Shown here piece by piece: positions 1-9,164 of a stretch of DNA of 64,000 nucleotides. Below the pieces are notes generated by a model, which saw nothing but the letters and a program-made list of their open reading frames with translations, made no database searches and was not told the DNA's origin. How positions within the stretch are numbered: the stretch's first letter is position 1; each line of letters begins with the position of its first letter. Made by a program: the position numbers and the translations under genes. The DNA comes from JBMOPD01 sp049323615 (lineage in GTDB: Bacteria; Bacillota; Desulfotomaculia; Desulfotomaculales; Desulfocucumaceae): positions 1 through 64,000 of the forward strand of contig JBMOPD010000079.1 in the NCBI GenBank assembly GCA_049323615.1. The letters are read 5' to 3'.

Positions 1-118
1 CTCATTCGCAAGAGACTGTAACAGTCTCCGGTAATATCGCTCGATTGATGCCTTCTCCCTTTCGATAGCAACCTCTAAAATATTGTACGTCCCAAAAGAA
101 GGAGCCGGGCTTTAGGAA
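1..118 (-). pseudogene. Ferritin/rubrerythrin-like fragment, runs off left edge
   Basis: On the minus strand one frame is open from about 118 to the window edge and reads ILEVAIEREKASIERYYRRL, which resembles the first helix of ferritin-like di-iron proteins of the rubrerythrin group (a Glu that could bind iron inside an EREKxSIExY pattern). The frame is preceded by a TAA and has no ATG, GTG or TTG before this stretch, and there is no ribosome site. It is therefore either a broken 5' end or a gene with an unusual start. The rest lies outside the window, so function cannot be judged. Confidence 0.4.
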
Positions 119-180
119 AGGCTGTAAACATTCTGGATTCCGGATTCTGAATTCTGGATTCCCGCCGCTGGAACAGCGGC

Positions 181-205
181 GCCGCCCGCAAGGGCGGCTT
201 TTTTT
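181..205 (+). terminator. Rho-independent terminator-like hairpin
   Basis: GCCGCCC-GCAA-GGGCGGC followed by seven T on the plus strand. A second small hairpin (CCGCTGGAACAGCGG) sits just before it. The T-run overlaps the stop codon of the minus-strand cinA gene, so it would end transcripts entering from the left rather than cinA itself. Confidence 0.5.
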
Positions 206-1412
206 ATATTTTCTTCAGGGTGTTCCACAGCAGCACCAGGCAAACCTGCACGGCCCTCTGCCGCAGCTCCGCACCTTCACCCCACAGTTTTATTTCCCTG
301 ACCAGTGTACTGTCCTTAAGCGAGGTAGCAATGGTTATATCACTCTGCCCTGATGGGTACAGGCCTCCTGTGTTCTCGGTGATGGCTATACCTATGTCCG
401 CCGCCGCCAGCTCCCTTACGCCTCCGGCCAGCACCTGGGCCTGGTTTTCCCGGGGGGGAGCCGGTATTTTAAGAAAACTTTCCATTCCGGCTATGTCAGA
501 TACAGCGGCTATTTTAAAAGACTGTGCTCCCTGGGGGAAGGAGGTGATCAGGTGGGAAAGGCAACCCCCGGAACAGGTTTCGGCCGCGGCCAGGGTAAAT
601 TTTTTGGCCGCCAGCATTTTACCCACCACTTCCGGAAGGGTTTCATCGTCTATTCCGTAAATATAATCCCCCAGCAGTTCCCTGACCCTGCGGTCCATCC
701 CGTCAATCATCCGGTCGGCCTCATCATTGCTGGAGGCCTTGGCCGTTATGCGCAGGTGAACCTCGGTAAACTTGGCCGTCGGGGCCAGGGTGGGATTTTT
801 GCCGCGGAGCAGCTCATCAAGGGTTTCGTCAACCTTACTCTCGCCGATGCCGCATAGTTTTAAAACCCTTGATTTTATTATGGAAACAGCGGGCCCGATC
901 TTTTTCTGCAGCAGGGGTACGACCTGGTTGTCTATCATTGTTTTGAATTCACCGGGAGGTCCCGGAACGAGCACGTACAGTATGGAATTGTGTTCCAGGG
1001 CCAGCCCCGGGGCGGTGCCCACCGGATTGTCCAGGATTATGCCCGACGGGGGGGCAAGGGTCTGCTTGATATTGTTCAGGGGCATCTCAACGCCCCTGGA
1101 CTTAAAGAAGCGCTCGGTAATCAGGCGGGCCTCCGGGTTTTCCACCAGCGGCAGACCGAGGGCCTCCGCCAGGGCCTCCCTGCTCACGTCGTCCTCGGTT
1201 GGGCCCAGACCTCCTCCGATAATTACCAGGTCTGCCCTGGCGGAGGCCTGGAGTATTGCCTCAGTCAGCCGTTTTCGGTTATCTCCGACAGTCACCTGAT
1301 AATAGAGGTCAATGCCCAGGGCGGCCAGGGTTTGCTGCAGGTACTGGGCATTTGTGTTCAGTGACTGCCCTAAAAGGAGTTCGGTTCCGGTGAAAATAAT
1401 TTCCGACTTCAA
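204..1412 (-). CDS. cinA: CinA-family protein with degenerate amidase domain
   Basis: CinA proteins join an N-terminal COG1058/MoaB-like domain (ADP-ribose pyrophosphatase activity in some members) to a C-terminal nicotinamide-nucleotide amidase. The 402-residue length is normal for the fusion. The N-terminal domain is intact: GTELLLGQ at 9-16 and GGLGPTEDD at 67-75. The C-terminal domain begins with AETCSGG (277-283), but where relatives have the catalytic Ser, Tyr and Lys (PGSS...Y....K) this protein has Ala296, Asp306 and Glu311. The first domain should work and the deamidase probably does not. The start is TTG with GAGGTG six bases upstream. It stands alone on this strand. Confidence 0.85.
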   Translation of the reverse strand: MKSEIIFTGTELLLGQSLNTNAQYLQQTLAALGIDLYYQVTVGDNRKRLTEAILQASARADLVIIGGGLGPTEDDVSREALAEALGLPLVENPEARLITERFFKSRGVEMPLNNIKQTLAPPSGIILDNPVGTAPGLALEHNSILYVLVPGPPGEFKTMIDNQVVPLLQKKIGPAVSIIKSRVLKLCGIGESKVDETLDELLRGKNPTLAPTAKFTEVHLRITAKASSNDEADRMIDGMDRRVRELLGDYIYGIDDETLPEVVGKMLAAKKFTLAAAETCSGGCLSHLITSFPQGAQSFKIAAVSDIAGMESFLKIPAPPRENQAQVLAGGVRELAAADIGIAITENTGGLYPSGQSDITIATSLKDSTLVREIKLWGEGAELRQRAVQVCLVLLWNTLKKI

Positions 1413-1747
1413 TTTTATTCACCTCGTTTTGAATCTCTTTTTCAGCCTCACCGCTATTATACATCAGCAGCCCGGATTCTGGCTTCTGAATTCTTACGGC
1501 TGACAGCCGACGACTGACGATTTTTCCGGTAGGGGCTAAATTAGAGGTTGTGGTTAGTTTGAAATGCATGTATAATGTAACACAAGTTCAATGTTGAGTG
1601 GTGACCAAACTGAATAAAAGACAACCTGTATTATTTTGGCCAGGCATGTGAAATAGAAAACAATTCTGGGCAGCTTTCAGGCTGCAAGCCGGGAGCGCCA
1701 GTTGGATGAAAACTGCTTAAAGTAGTGACAAGGGAGAGTGAGAGGAT
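1413..1747. other. Intergenic region with repeats and leader of the carbonic anhydrase gene
   Basis: Between the divergent cinA and carbonic anhydrase genes. It contains degenerate repeat copies near 1470-1525 (GATTCTGGCTTCTGAATTC and GCTGACAGCCGACGACTGACG types), a promoter at 1548-1576, and then about 165 nt of untranslated leader. I could not match the leader to a known riboswitch. Confidence 0.5.
1548..1576 (+). promoter_or_regulatory. Sigma-A-type promoter for carbonic anhydrase gene
   Basis: TTGTGG, 17-bp spacer, TATAAT. The predicted start near 1583 gives a leader of about 165 nt before the ATG at 1748. Confidence 0.55.
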
Positions 1748-2392
1748 ATGTTTATAGAAAGTTCACCCGTGACCACATGGAGTGAAGAAATAAAAAGACC
1801 GGTTATACACCCGACGGCATACATACATCATTCGGCAGTACTGATTGGTGATGTACGGATAGGTAAAGATGTAATCATCTGCCCAGGTGTTGTTTTGAGG
1901 GCGGACGAGGGTTCGCCAATCATTATAGGTGAGGGTTCAAACATACAGGACAGGGTTATTATGCACTGTTTGAAGGGCAGTTCCATTGAAGTGGGCGAGA
2001 GGTGCAGCATTGCCCACGGGGCGGTGATACACGGCCCCTGCGTGCTGGGCAGGGAAACCTTTGTGGGATTCAATGCGGTAATCCTGGACGCCCGTCTGGG
2101 GGGTAACTGCTTTGTTTCTCACCTGGCCCTGGTATCAAAGGTCAACCTCTCCGGTGCCACTTTTGTGCCGGCGGGAAAAATACTCCAGTCCCAGGCCGAG
2201 GCAGACGGCCTTGTCAAAGTGAGCGAAGGGGAAAAGCAATTTAACAACAAGGTTCTCAGCGTTAATGAAGAACTCCGCCGGGGATACAAGAACATTCACC
2301 ACCTGGAAATTCACCACGGCCAGCACAGGGCCAGGATAAAGAGGCCGGGGAGGGAATTGGCCGAGGGGAAGGAAGCCGTCACAGTGGGTTAA
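1748..2392 (+). CDS. Gamma-class carbonic anhydrase (CamH-like)
   Basis: A left-handed beta-helix hexapeptide-repeat protein of 214 residues that should interconvert CO2 and bicarbonate. The set of active-site positions known from Cam of Methanosarcina is present: Arg51, Asp53, Glu54, Gln67, and the metal-binding His73, His90 and His95. The acidic loop carrying the proton-shuttle Glu84 of Cam is absent (Lys76 stands there and about 19 residues are missing before His90), and there is no signal peptide. That is the CamH or CcmM-like cytoplasmic form. A GAGAGGAT ribosome site precedes the ATG. It is monocistronic and ends at a strong terminator. A non-enzymatic hexapeptide protein is possible but less likely given the complete ligands. 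Confidence 0.82.
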   Translation: MFIESSPVTTWSEEIKRPVIHPTAYIHHSAVLIGDVRIGKDVIICPGVVLRADEGSPIIIGEGSNIQDRVIMHCLKGSSIEVGERCSIAHGAVIHGPCVLGRETFVGFNAVILDARLGGNCFVSHLALVSKVNLSGATFVPAGKILQSQAEADGLVKVSEGEKQFNNKVLSVNEELRRGYKNIHHLEIHHGQHRARIKRPGRELAEGKEAVTVG

Positions 2393-2471
2393 TTAATAAT
2401 TTTGGCCAGCCGTCTTAAAGTGGGAATTCAGAATCCAGAATGAAAACTCCAAAGATATTTATGTTTAATAT

Positions 2472-2516
2472 AGCAAGAGGTAATCCGCTTCAAAAGTGGT
2501 TACCTCTTGCTTTTTT
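2472..2516 (+). terminator. Rho-independent terminator
   Basis: AGCAAGAGGTAA paired with TTACCTCTTGC(T) across a short loop, followed by six T. It ends the carbonic anhydrase transcript. Confidence 0.85.
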
Positions 2517-2624
2517 CACTTTTCGGCAGTTTTTTGCCGGTTGAAGCCGGCAGAAGGATATTTTGCAGTTAATCTCGAATTATTAAACTGAAAGCCGGAC
2601 CGGCAAACAAGACAGGAGAAAAAC

Positions 2625-3206
2625 ATGCTGAAAGAACTGGACAAACTGTATGAGGAAATAGCCGGCTGCCCCAAATGCCCCCTGGCCCTGGAAAGAACCA
2701 ACCCGGTAAGGGATACGGGCAATCCCCGGACGGCGGAAGTGGTTTTCGTGGGGGAGGCCCCCGGCGCCAATGAAATAAAACACGGTATTCCCTTTGCCGG
2801 GGAGGCCGGCAAAAAATTAAACGATTATCTGGCTGAGGCCGGCCTGACCAGGGATGATGTGTATATTACAAATGTGGTAAGGTGCCGCCCCACTGCCAAC
2901 GGAGGCAGAAGAAACCGCACTCCCACCAGGGAAATACCCGTTTGTGGCGGCTGGCTGAACAGGGAACTGGAGATCATTCGCCCCAAAATAGTGGTCACCC
3001 TGGGCAATATAGCCCTGAAATGGCTGTGCGGCAAGCAATACAACATTGGGGACCGCCACGGACGGCTGATCCACAACGGCCGCTTTCCAGTGTATCCCAT
3101 GTATCACCCGGCGGCGGCCATATATAAAAAGGATTTGGATGGTTTAATCCGCTCGGAATTCAGGGAACTGGGCAGGTATCTGGGCAGGGTGGGTTGCTTT
3201 TGGTAA
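2625..3206 (+). CDS. Family 4 uracil-DNA glycosylase (Fe-S)
   Basis: Removes uracil from DNA in base-excision repair. The 193-residue protein has the family 4 layout: an N-terminal CPKC pair (Cys15, Cys18), the uracil-pocket motif GEAPGANE, a second pair of cysteines in VRCRP and PVCGGW (with the first pair, the expected [4Fe-4S] ligands), and the HPAA motif near the C-terminus. An AGGAGA ribosome site lies seven bases before the ATG. The next gene, pcrB, follows after 43 bases and may be cotranscribed. Confidence 0.9.
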   Translation: MLKELDKLYEEIAGCPKCPLALERTNPVRDTGNPRTAEVVFVGEAPGANEIKHGIPFAGEAGKKLNDYLAEAGLTRDDVYITNVVRCRPTANGGRRNRTPTREIPVCGGWLNRELEIIRPKIVVTLGNIALKWLCGKQYNIGDRHGRLIHNGRFPVYPMYHPAAAIYKKDLDGLIRSEFRELGRYLGRVGCFW

Positions 3207-3249
3207 AACAGGTACGGTTTTAACTGTATAACTTCTGGAGATTGCTGTT

Positions 3250-3945
3250 ATGTGGAATAGTGGGAACTGGAAAAAATGGAGGCTTGTTGTCAAGCTGGAC
3301 CCTGACAAATCACTGCCCGCAGAGGCCTTTGAAATAATAAAGGGGCGGAGTATCGACGCGGTGATGGTGGGGGGAACCCAGGGAATAAATTATGGCAATA
3401 CCTCAAACCTGGTACGGTTAATTCGCAAATCGGGCTTTTGCGGCCCCCTGGTCCAGGAAATTTCAGCCGAGGACGCCGTGGTGCAGAACGCAGATGCCCA
3501 TTTTATCCCCGTGGTGCTGAACGCGGGGGATATACACTGGCTGGTGGGCGCTCATTTAAGCGCCATTAAAAGATATGGGCAATTAATCCAGTGGGATAAA
3601 GTGCTCATAGAGGGCTACCTGGTCGGCAACAGGGACTCCGCTGTGGGCCGGCTCACCGGAGCCAGGGACCTGACAGTGGAGGACGCCGTGGCGTACACGG
3701 TCCTGGCCGGGGAAATTTTCCGCATTCCGGTATTATATCTGGAGTACAGCGGGATTTTCGGTGATATGGACATAATCAGGGCGGTGTCAAGGGCTAAAAA
3801 AAATATTCACCTGTTCTACGGGGGCGGAATAAAAACCCCGGAACAATTGAACGCGGTGGCCTTGCTGGCGGATACAGTGGTCATCGGCAATATCATTTAT
3901 GAAAACCCGGCGCAGGCTTTGGAAGTGGTGAGATCATGTATATAA
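3250..3945 (+). CDS. pcrB: PcrB-type heptaprenylglyceryl phosphate synthase
   Basis: A TIM-barrel prenyltransferase that joins a long prenyl diphosphate to sn-glycerol-1-phosphate, making an archaeal-type ether lipid in Firmicutes. The diagnostic stretches are KLDPDK (residues 15-20), VGGTQG, YLEYSGIFGD, FYGGGI (phosphate binding) and ADTVVIGN near the C-terminus. The 231-residue length fits the family. It lies downstream of the uracil-DNA glycosylase gene and is closed by a terminator that also faces the convergent fmdB-like gene. Chain-length preference cannot be told by eye, so a geranylgeranyl specificity is not excluded. Confidence 0.85.
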   Translation: MWNSGNWKKWRLVVKLDPDKSLPAEAFEIIKGRSIDAVMVGGTQGINYGNTSNLVRLIRKSGFCGPLVQEISAEDAVVQNADAHFIPVVLNAGDIHWLVGAHLSAIKRYGQLIQWDKVLIEGYLVGNRDSAVGRLTGARDLTVEDAVAYTVLAGEIFRIPVLYLEYSGIFGDMDIIRAVSRAKKNIHLFYGGGIKTPEQLNAVALLADTVVIGNIIYENPAQALEVVRSCI

Positions 3946-3990
3946 ACAAAGAGAGAACCACTCGATAGCAAAGTTCTCTCTTTGTTTTGA
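3945..3990 (+). terminator. Bidirectional terminator between pcrB and fmdB-like gene
   Basis: AACAAAGAGAGAAC pairs perfectly with GTTCTCTCTTTGTT. The T-rich 3' side on plus and the A-rich 5' side mean it can serve both convergent genes. Confidence 0.8.
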
Positions 3991-4023
3991 CTCTTTACAG
4001 CTGTGATACAGCCAGCTTTCCCG

Positions 4024-4287
4024 TTAGTTGAGGTCGGTATCCTTACCGCAGCAGGAGCCCGGGGTGCACCCTTCTTTATCCGGGCTGCTGCCGCAACAGG
4101 GACCTGCCGCCAGGTCGTCATTGGCCGGTTTGCCCACCGAGCTGGGCAGGAAGGGGGCTGAAATCATTTTCTTTACATCCCTGCCGCCGCAGTCCGGGCA
4201 TTTGGCCTGGTCTTCCCCGCGGCCGCTTAAAACCAGTACCTCGAACTTCTTGCCGCAGCCGGCGCATTTGTATTCAAATATCGGCAA
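4024..4287 (-). CDS. FmdB-family zinc-ribbon protein
   Basis: A small protein of 87 residues. It starts at TTG 4287 (MPIFEYKC, the family's usual opening) with GGGGGAG just upstream, rather than at the ATG 21 bases earlier. A CAGC ... CPDCGG zinc ribbon occupies residues 7-40. The tail holds an unusual set of Cys pairs (PCCGSS, GCTPGSCCGKD) that could bind another metal. FmdB proteins are annotated as regulators from their position next to formamidase genes, but the molecular role is unclear. It sits between converging pcrB and an acyl-CoA synthetase gene on the same strand, which may or may not be linked. Confidence 0.75.
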   Translation of the reverse strand: MPIFEYKCAGCGKKFEVLVLSGRGEDQAKCPDCGGRDVKKMISAPFLPSSVGKPANDDLAAGPCCGSSPDKEGCTPGSCCGKDTDLN

Positions 4288-4368
4288 CGAATCTCCCCCC
4301 TTTCGCATGTATACCGAAATAGTTTTTTCTATATTTGTGCTAAAAGTCCTCTCGCCGGGAAAACGGTG

Positions 4369-6513
4369 TCAAGCCTGATCCTTCCTGACTACCAGCATGG
4401 CGTCGGCCGCTTTTACTCCCTTGGGGTATACAACCAGGGGGTTTATATCCAGCTCTTCGATGCTTTCCCGGTAGTCGGTGACCAGGGCCGATATTTTCAA
4501 AATTACGTCCACGATGGCGTCAATGTCAGCCGGAGGTTTGCCCCGGACGCCCTTCAGGACTCCGCAGCCTTTAATCTCCTCAATCATGTCCCTGGCATCA
4601 CCGGGGCTTACCGGGGCTATCCTGAAGGATACATCCTTGAGGACTTCCACAAAGATTCCTCCCAGGCCGAACATAATTACCGGACCGAAAACAGGGTCAC
4701 GGCTCACGCCTACTATAACCTCGGTTCCCGCGGGCAGCATTTCCTGCACCGACACCCCGTTTATGCGGGCACCGGGTTTATAAGCCCTGACATTTTTAAC
4801 AATATCGTCAAAGGCCGCCCGTACTTCGCCGTCATTTTTGAGGTTCAGTTTCAGTCCCCCGGCTTCGGTTTTGTGGGGGATATCGGGCGAATCAACTTTG
4901 AGCACCACCGGGTAGCCGATTTCCCGGGCCTTCTCAACCGCTTCCCCGGCGGAAGAAGCAAGTGCTTCCCGGGTTATGGGTATCCCGTATTTTTCCAGAA
5001 CAGCCTTGGCGCTGCTTTCGCTCAGGGTCCCGCCGGGCTTTAACAGGCTGCTTAAATCCGGTTTTTGTGCACCGGGCGGCAGTACACGGTATATATCCTG
5101 CTTCTTCTTTTTCAGGGTTTCGCTGTATTTGACCAGGTTGGCCACGGCCTTTATGGCGTCTCCGGTATGGGAATTTACCGGTACGCCGGCGTCTTTTATT
5201 GCCGTCACCCCCGGGTCCATACCCATGCCCGGAAAGACAAAAGGCGAGATCAATACAAATTTATCCGTATTTATGCAAATATCAATTGCTTCCTGGATTA
5301 CCGGGTGGTCGGGGAGAACGTGGAAGTTGATGTTGGCGATAATTATATCCACATCCGGGTCCTCACTGACCGCCCGCAGGGCGGCGGAGATTATTTCGGG
5401 GTTTGTCATTACCGCCGCGGTAAGGTCGACGGGGTTGCGGGAAGAGGCAAAGGACGGCAGCACCCTGTCCATCTTTGCCCTGGTCTCCTCCCGCAGGGGG
5501 ATAACGTTTAGCCCCAGGGATTCGCAAAGGTCGGTAATGGTTACCCCCGCGCCGCCCGAGGTGGCTATGATGGCGGTATTCCGTCCCCTGGGCAGTTTTC
5601 CGGCCTGGAAGAGGGGACTAAAGGCAATCAGTTCTGTATAATCATCTATCCTGATAATGCCTGTCTGTTTAAAAAAAGCATCATAAATCCGGTCGGAACC
5701 GGCCAGTGAACCGGTGTGCGACGCCGCCGCCCGGCTGCCGGCCGAACTGCGGCCCACCTTCATGATTAATAACGGCTTTTCCTTTTCCAGGGCCTCTTCC
5801 GCCACCCTGCGCAGTTTATCGCCGTCCTTGGCCCCTTCCAGGTACCCGCCGGCCAGTTTTGTTGCCGGGTCATGCACCATGTAGTGGAGGAAGTCGGCAA
5901 ATTCAAGGTCGGCTTCGTTTCCCACGCTTATGAAGTAGTTGAAGCCCACCCCCCTGTGCAGCGAGGCGGCGAAGATAATTGCCCCGAAGGCCCCGCTTTG
6001 GGTGACAAAACCCAGCACCTTGGGATCCACCGGGGGAAGGTCCACTATAAAGGCAAAGGATGCCATCACCCCGTTGGTGGCGTTGACAATTCCCAGGCAG
6101 TTGGGCCCCACGATACGCATGCCCGATTTCCTGGCCAGTGCGGTGATCCGCTTTTGTTCGGCCAGACCCGCGGGTCCCACTTCGGCAAAACCTGAACTGA
6201 AAATTATAGCCGCCTTTACCCCCTTGGCCACACATTCTTCCAGGGTATGGTAGACCCTGTCGGCCACCACGCTGACGATGGCCAGGTCAACCTCCCCGGG
6301 CACATCCTGTACCGACGGGTAGCATTTCATTCCATTTATAGTTTCGTGGGCCGGGTTAACCGGGTAGATTTTTCCGCTGTAGCCTTTCTGTAAGAGGGCG
6401 TTGACGGGCCTTCCCCCGGGTTTTATAGGGTTGCTGGAGGCGCCGATCACGGCAATTGATTTTGGATTAAAAAAGGGTTTAAGGGCAGTGATGGGATCTT
6501 GTTTGCGGGTCAT
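4369..6513 (-). CDS. ADP-forming acyl-CoA synthetase (fused alpha-beta)
   Basis: Makes ATP from an acyl-CoA plus ADP and phosphate, or activates an acid in reverse. The 714 residues carry the parts in the order CoA-binding Rossmann domain (IAVIGASSNP near residue 20), succinyl-CoA-ligase-like domains with the phospho-His motif SHTGSLAG near residue 260, and a C-terminal ATP-grasp domain (VVLKVDSPDIPHKTEAGG, then EMLPAGTEVIVGVSRDP and FGLGGIFVEVL). Fusion of alpha and beta subunits in this order is common in anaerobes. A GAGGTGGAG ribosome site precedes the ATG. It faces the marR gene across 360 bases, so that regulator may control it. The acid used is unknown; acetate or a branched or aromatic acid are all possible. 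Confidence 0.88.
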   Translation of the reverse strand: MTRKQDPITALKPFFNPKSIAVIGASSNPIKPGGRPVNALLQKGYSGKIYPVNPAHETINGMKCYPSVQDVPGEVDLAIVSVVADRVYHTLEECVAKGVKAAIIFSSGFAEVGPAGLAEQKRITALARKSGMRIVGPNCLGIVNATNGVMASFAFIVDLPPVDPKVLGFVTQSGAFGAIIFAASLHRGVGFNYFISVGNEADLEFADFLHYMVHDPATKLAGGYLEGAKDGDKLRRVAEEALEKEKPLLIMKVGRSSAGSRAAASHTGSLAGSDRIYDAFFKQTGIIRIDDYTELIAFSPLFQAGKLPRGRNTAIIATSGGAGVTITDLCESLGLNVIPLREETRAKMDRVLPSFASSRNPVDLTAAVMTNPEIISAALRAVSEDPDVDIIIANINFHVLPDHPVIQEAIDICINTDKFVLISPFVFPGMGMDPGVTAIKDAGVPVNSHTGDAIKAVANLVKYSETLKKKKQDIYRVLPPGAQKPDLSSLLKPGGTLSESSAKAVLEKYGIPITREALASSAGEAVEKAREIGYPVVLKVDSPDIPHKTEAGGLKLNLKNDGEVRAAFDDIVKNVRAYKPGARINGVSVQEMLPAGTEVIVGVSRDPVFGPVIMFGLGGIFVEVLKDVSFRIAPVSPGDARDMIEEIKGCGVLKGVRGKPPADIDAIVDVILKISALVTDYRESIEELDINPLVVYPKGVKAADAMLVVRKDQA

Positions 6514-6873
6514 TTCGAAACTCCACCTCTTGCTGTGCTGTTATTGTTTTGCCTTGCTTTTTAAAATCGCCTTAAATAGTATATTCCAAATGTGAATTAC
6601 GGTCAAATGAATGGAATGTTCAAAAAGTAAAAAGAATTAAAAAAAGCTATTATTATTGAAGAAAGACATGGACAATGTTTTGGAAGCTAAAACATTTTTT
6701 ACTGCCTGGCAGCCGCCGGTACACCGTAATAATAAGGACCAGCCGGCAGGTATAGCTAACACTTGCCGAAATTGGCTGTTTTCTGTAAAATAAAACAGTG
6801 GAACCACAGGCCGGTTTTATGTTGAAAGGGAAAATGCCGGTTTGGGGAATTATTTTTAGATGAATGGAGCTAA
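6514..6873. other. Divergent intergenic region upstream of acyl-CoA synthetase and marR
   Basis: AT-rich space between two divergent genes. A plus-strand promoter is present (6763-6791). I saw no convincing MarR palindrome. Confidence 0.4.
6763..6791 (+). promoter_or_regulatory. Promoter for marR gene
   Basis: TTGCCG, 17-bp spacer, TAAAAT. The start near 6798 gives a leader of about 75 nt. Confidence 0.4.
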
Positions 6874-7326
6874 ATGACGATGGATGAAATGAAGATTATT
6901 TACCAAAAACTGGAAAGCATTTTCCCAAAGTACTACCAGTACATCAACAACCCGACCTGTTACGGCCTTACGCCGGCGGAGGTTTACCTGCTTCAGATAC
7001 TGCGCAAAAGAGGGGGTTGTTCCGTGACGGCCCTGGCCCCTATGCTGGGGGTTACACCCGGGACCGTAACAAACCTCACGGACCGGCTGCACAGCAAGGG
7101 TTACGTGGTGCGTGAACGGGGCGAGGAAGACCGCCGGGTGGTCCAAATAATACCCACCGAAGAGGGACTGAAGCTGGTGGAAAAGATTAATAGAGACCGG
7201 GTAGCCATGTTGGCCAAGGTTTTTAAAAAACTGAACGAAAATTCCATCGGCGAACTGGTGCTTATGCTGGAGAATATCGATAAATGTTTTAGCGAATATA
7301 TAAAAGAGGTGAAAGCCAATAATTAA
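6874..7326 (+). CDS. MarR-family transcriptional regulator
   Basis: A winged-helix DNA-binding protein of 150 residues, expected to act as a dimer. The helix-turn-helix is in SVTALAPMLGVTPGTVTNLTDRL (residues about 51-73) and the wing in RGEEDRRVVQIIPTEEG, the classic MarR DxRR...LT/PTxxG pattern. It opens with ATG ACG ATG; GGAG is five bases upstream of the first. It is divergent from the ADP-forming acyl-CoA synthetase gene, which suggests a local target, and is followed by a terminator. The ligand is unknown. Confidence 0.88.
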   Translation: MTMDEMKIIYQKLESIFPKYYQYINNPTCYGLTPAEVYLLQILRKRGGCSVTALAPMLGVTPGTVTNLTDRLHSKGYVVRERGEEDRRVVQIIPTEEGLKLVEKINRDRVAMLAKVFKKLNENSIGELVLMLENIDKCFSEYIKEVKANN

Positions 7327-7398
7327 AAAAATGATATAAAACCGCCGCACCGTAAGTAAAAACCAAAACAGCGGCCGCCGCCGCGTTTCCGGTCAATT

Positions 7399-7423
7399 AA
7401 CCCCGTACTGTGAGGGGTTTTTT

Positions 7424-7425
<2 letters not shown>
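7399..7425 (+). terminator. Terminator of marR
   Basis: AACCCC and GGGGTT around a nine-base loop, followed by a T-run. It lies against the 3' end of the converging pit gene. Confidence 0.75.
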
Positions 7426-8434
<1,009 letters not shown>

Positions 8435-8446
8435 TTCTCCTGCTCC

Positions 8447-9088
8447 CTAGGAATTTCTCATGATTATTCCTTCCAGAATGTCGGCCACATCCTCACAGAA
8501 GTCTGAAAAGGCCTCCATCATGGTGTAGATTTCCTTTTTCTTCATGATCTCTATGGGGTCGGTACAGGTGGCGAAAAGGGTTCTCAGCCCGTCCCTCAGT
8601 AAATCATCGGCGGCGTTTTCCAGGTCGTTTATGCGGTGGGTGTGCCTGGTCATTTCTTTAAGTTTGTTTTGTGAAAGCAGTTCTACGGCAGAGTACAGTT
8701 CCTGCACGCATATCTGGATGTTCCGGGAGAAAAGGCGCATATAGTCGTCCACTTCCCTCATGTTATAGAGCACCATGTGAGAGGCGCAGACCTCCAGGCA
8801 GTCCAGTACATCATCGAGCTGCAGGGTAAGCTCCATTATATCCTCCCTTTCCAGGGGAGTGATGAAGGATTTGTTAAGTTCTATAATCACTTCGTGGGTA
8901 TACTGGTCTCCCATCTGCTCGACGGTTTTAAGCTGCAGGGAAATGTTTTCGGCCTTGGCCGGGTTGTCCAGGTTTTGCAGCTGATCCATGAAGGTATTGG
9001 CGGCCAGGACTATATTCTTTGCGATGAGCAGAAAATACTCGTAAAATATATTTTGCTTTTTTTTGAATAGGCCTCTTAAGTTAATCAT
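8447..9088 (-). CDS. DUF47 PhoU-like protein
   Basis: A helical 213-residue PhoU relative of the DUF47 (TIGR00153) family, the usual partner and probable regulator of Pit transporters. Characteristic features are the opening LFKKKQNIFYEYF, the PhoU-like LEREDIMELTLQLDDVLDCLE stretch with acidic metal-binding residues near the middle, and a second acidic block near the C-terminus (MMEAFSDFCEDVADILEGI). It is cytoplasmic with no signal peptide. It lies 76 bases after the PstS-like gene and 12 bases before pit on the same strand. Confidence 0.88.
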   Translation of the reverse strand: MINLRGLFKKKQNIFYEYFLLIAKNIVLAANTFMDQLQNLDNPAKAENISLQLKTVEQMGDQYTHEVIIELNKSFITPLEREDIMELTLQLDDVLDCLEVCASHMVLYNMREVDDYMRLFSRNIQICVQELYSAVELLSQNKLKEMTRHTHRINDLENAADDLLRDGLRTLFATCTDPIEIMKKKEIYTMMEAFSDFCEDVADILEGIIMRNS

Positions 9089-9164
9089 GGCAGTTTCCTT
9101 TCAGGGTTATTTATCAGGTTTCGGCTATGGCCAACTTGTATTTGAAAGTAGGATTGGCAGCTTC

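Noticed and set aside
1577..1747. Riboswitch in the long leader of the carbonic anhydrase gene
   Set aside because: Structured but no match to the Moco, cobalamin, glycine, SAM, c-di-AMP or guanidine consensus I could recall.
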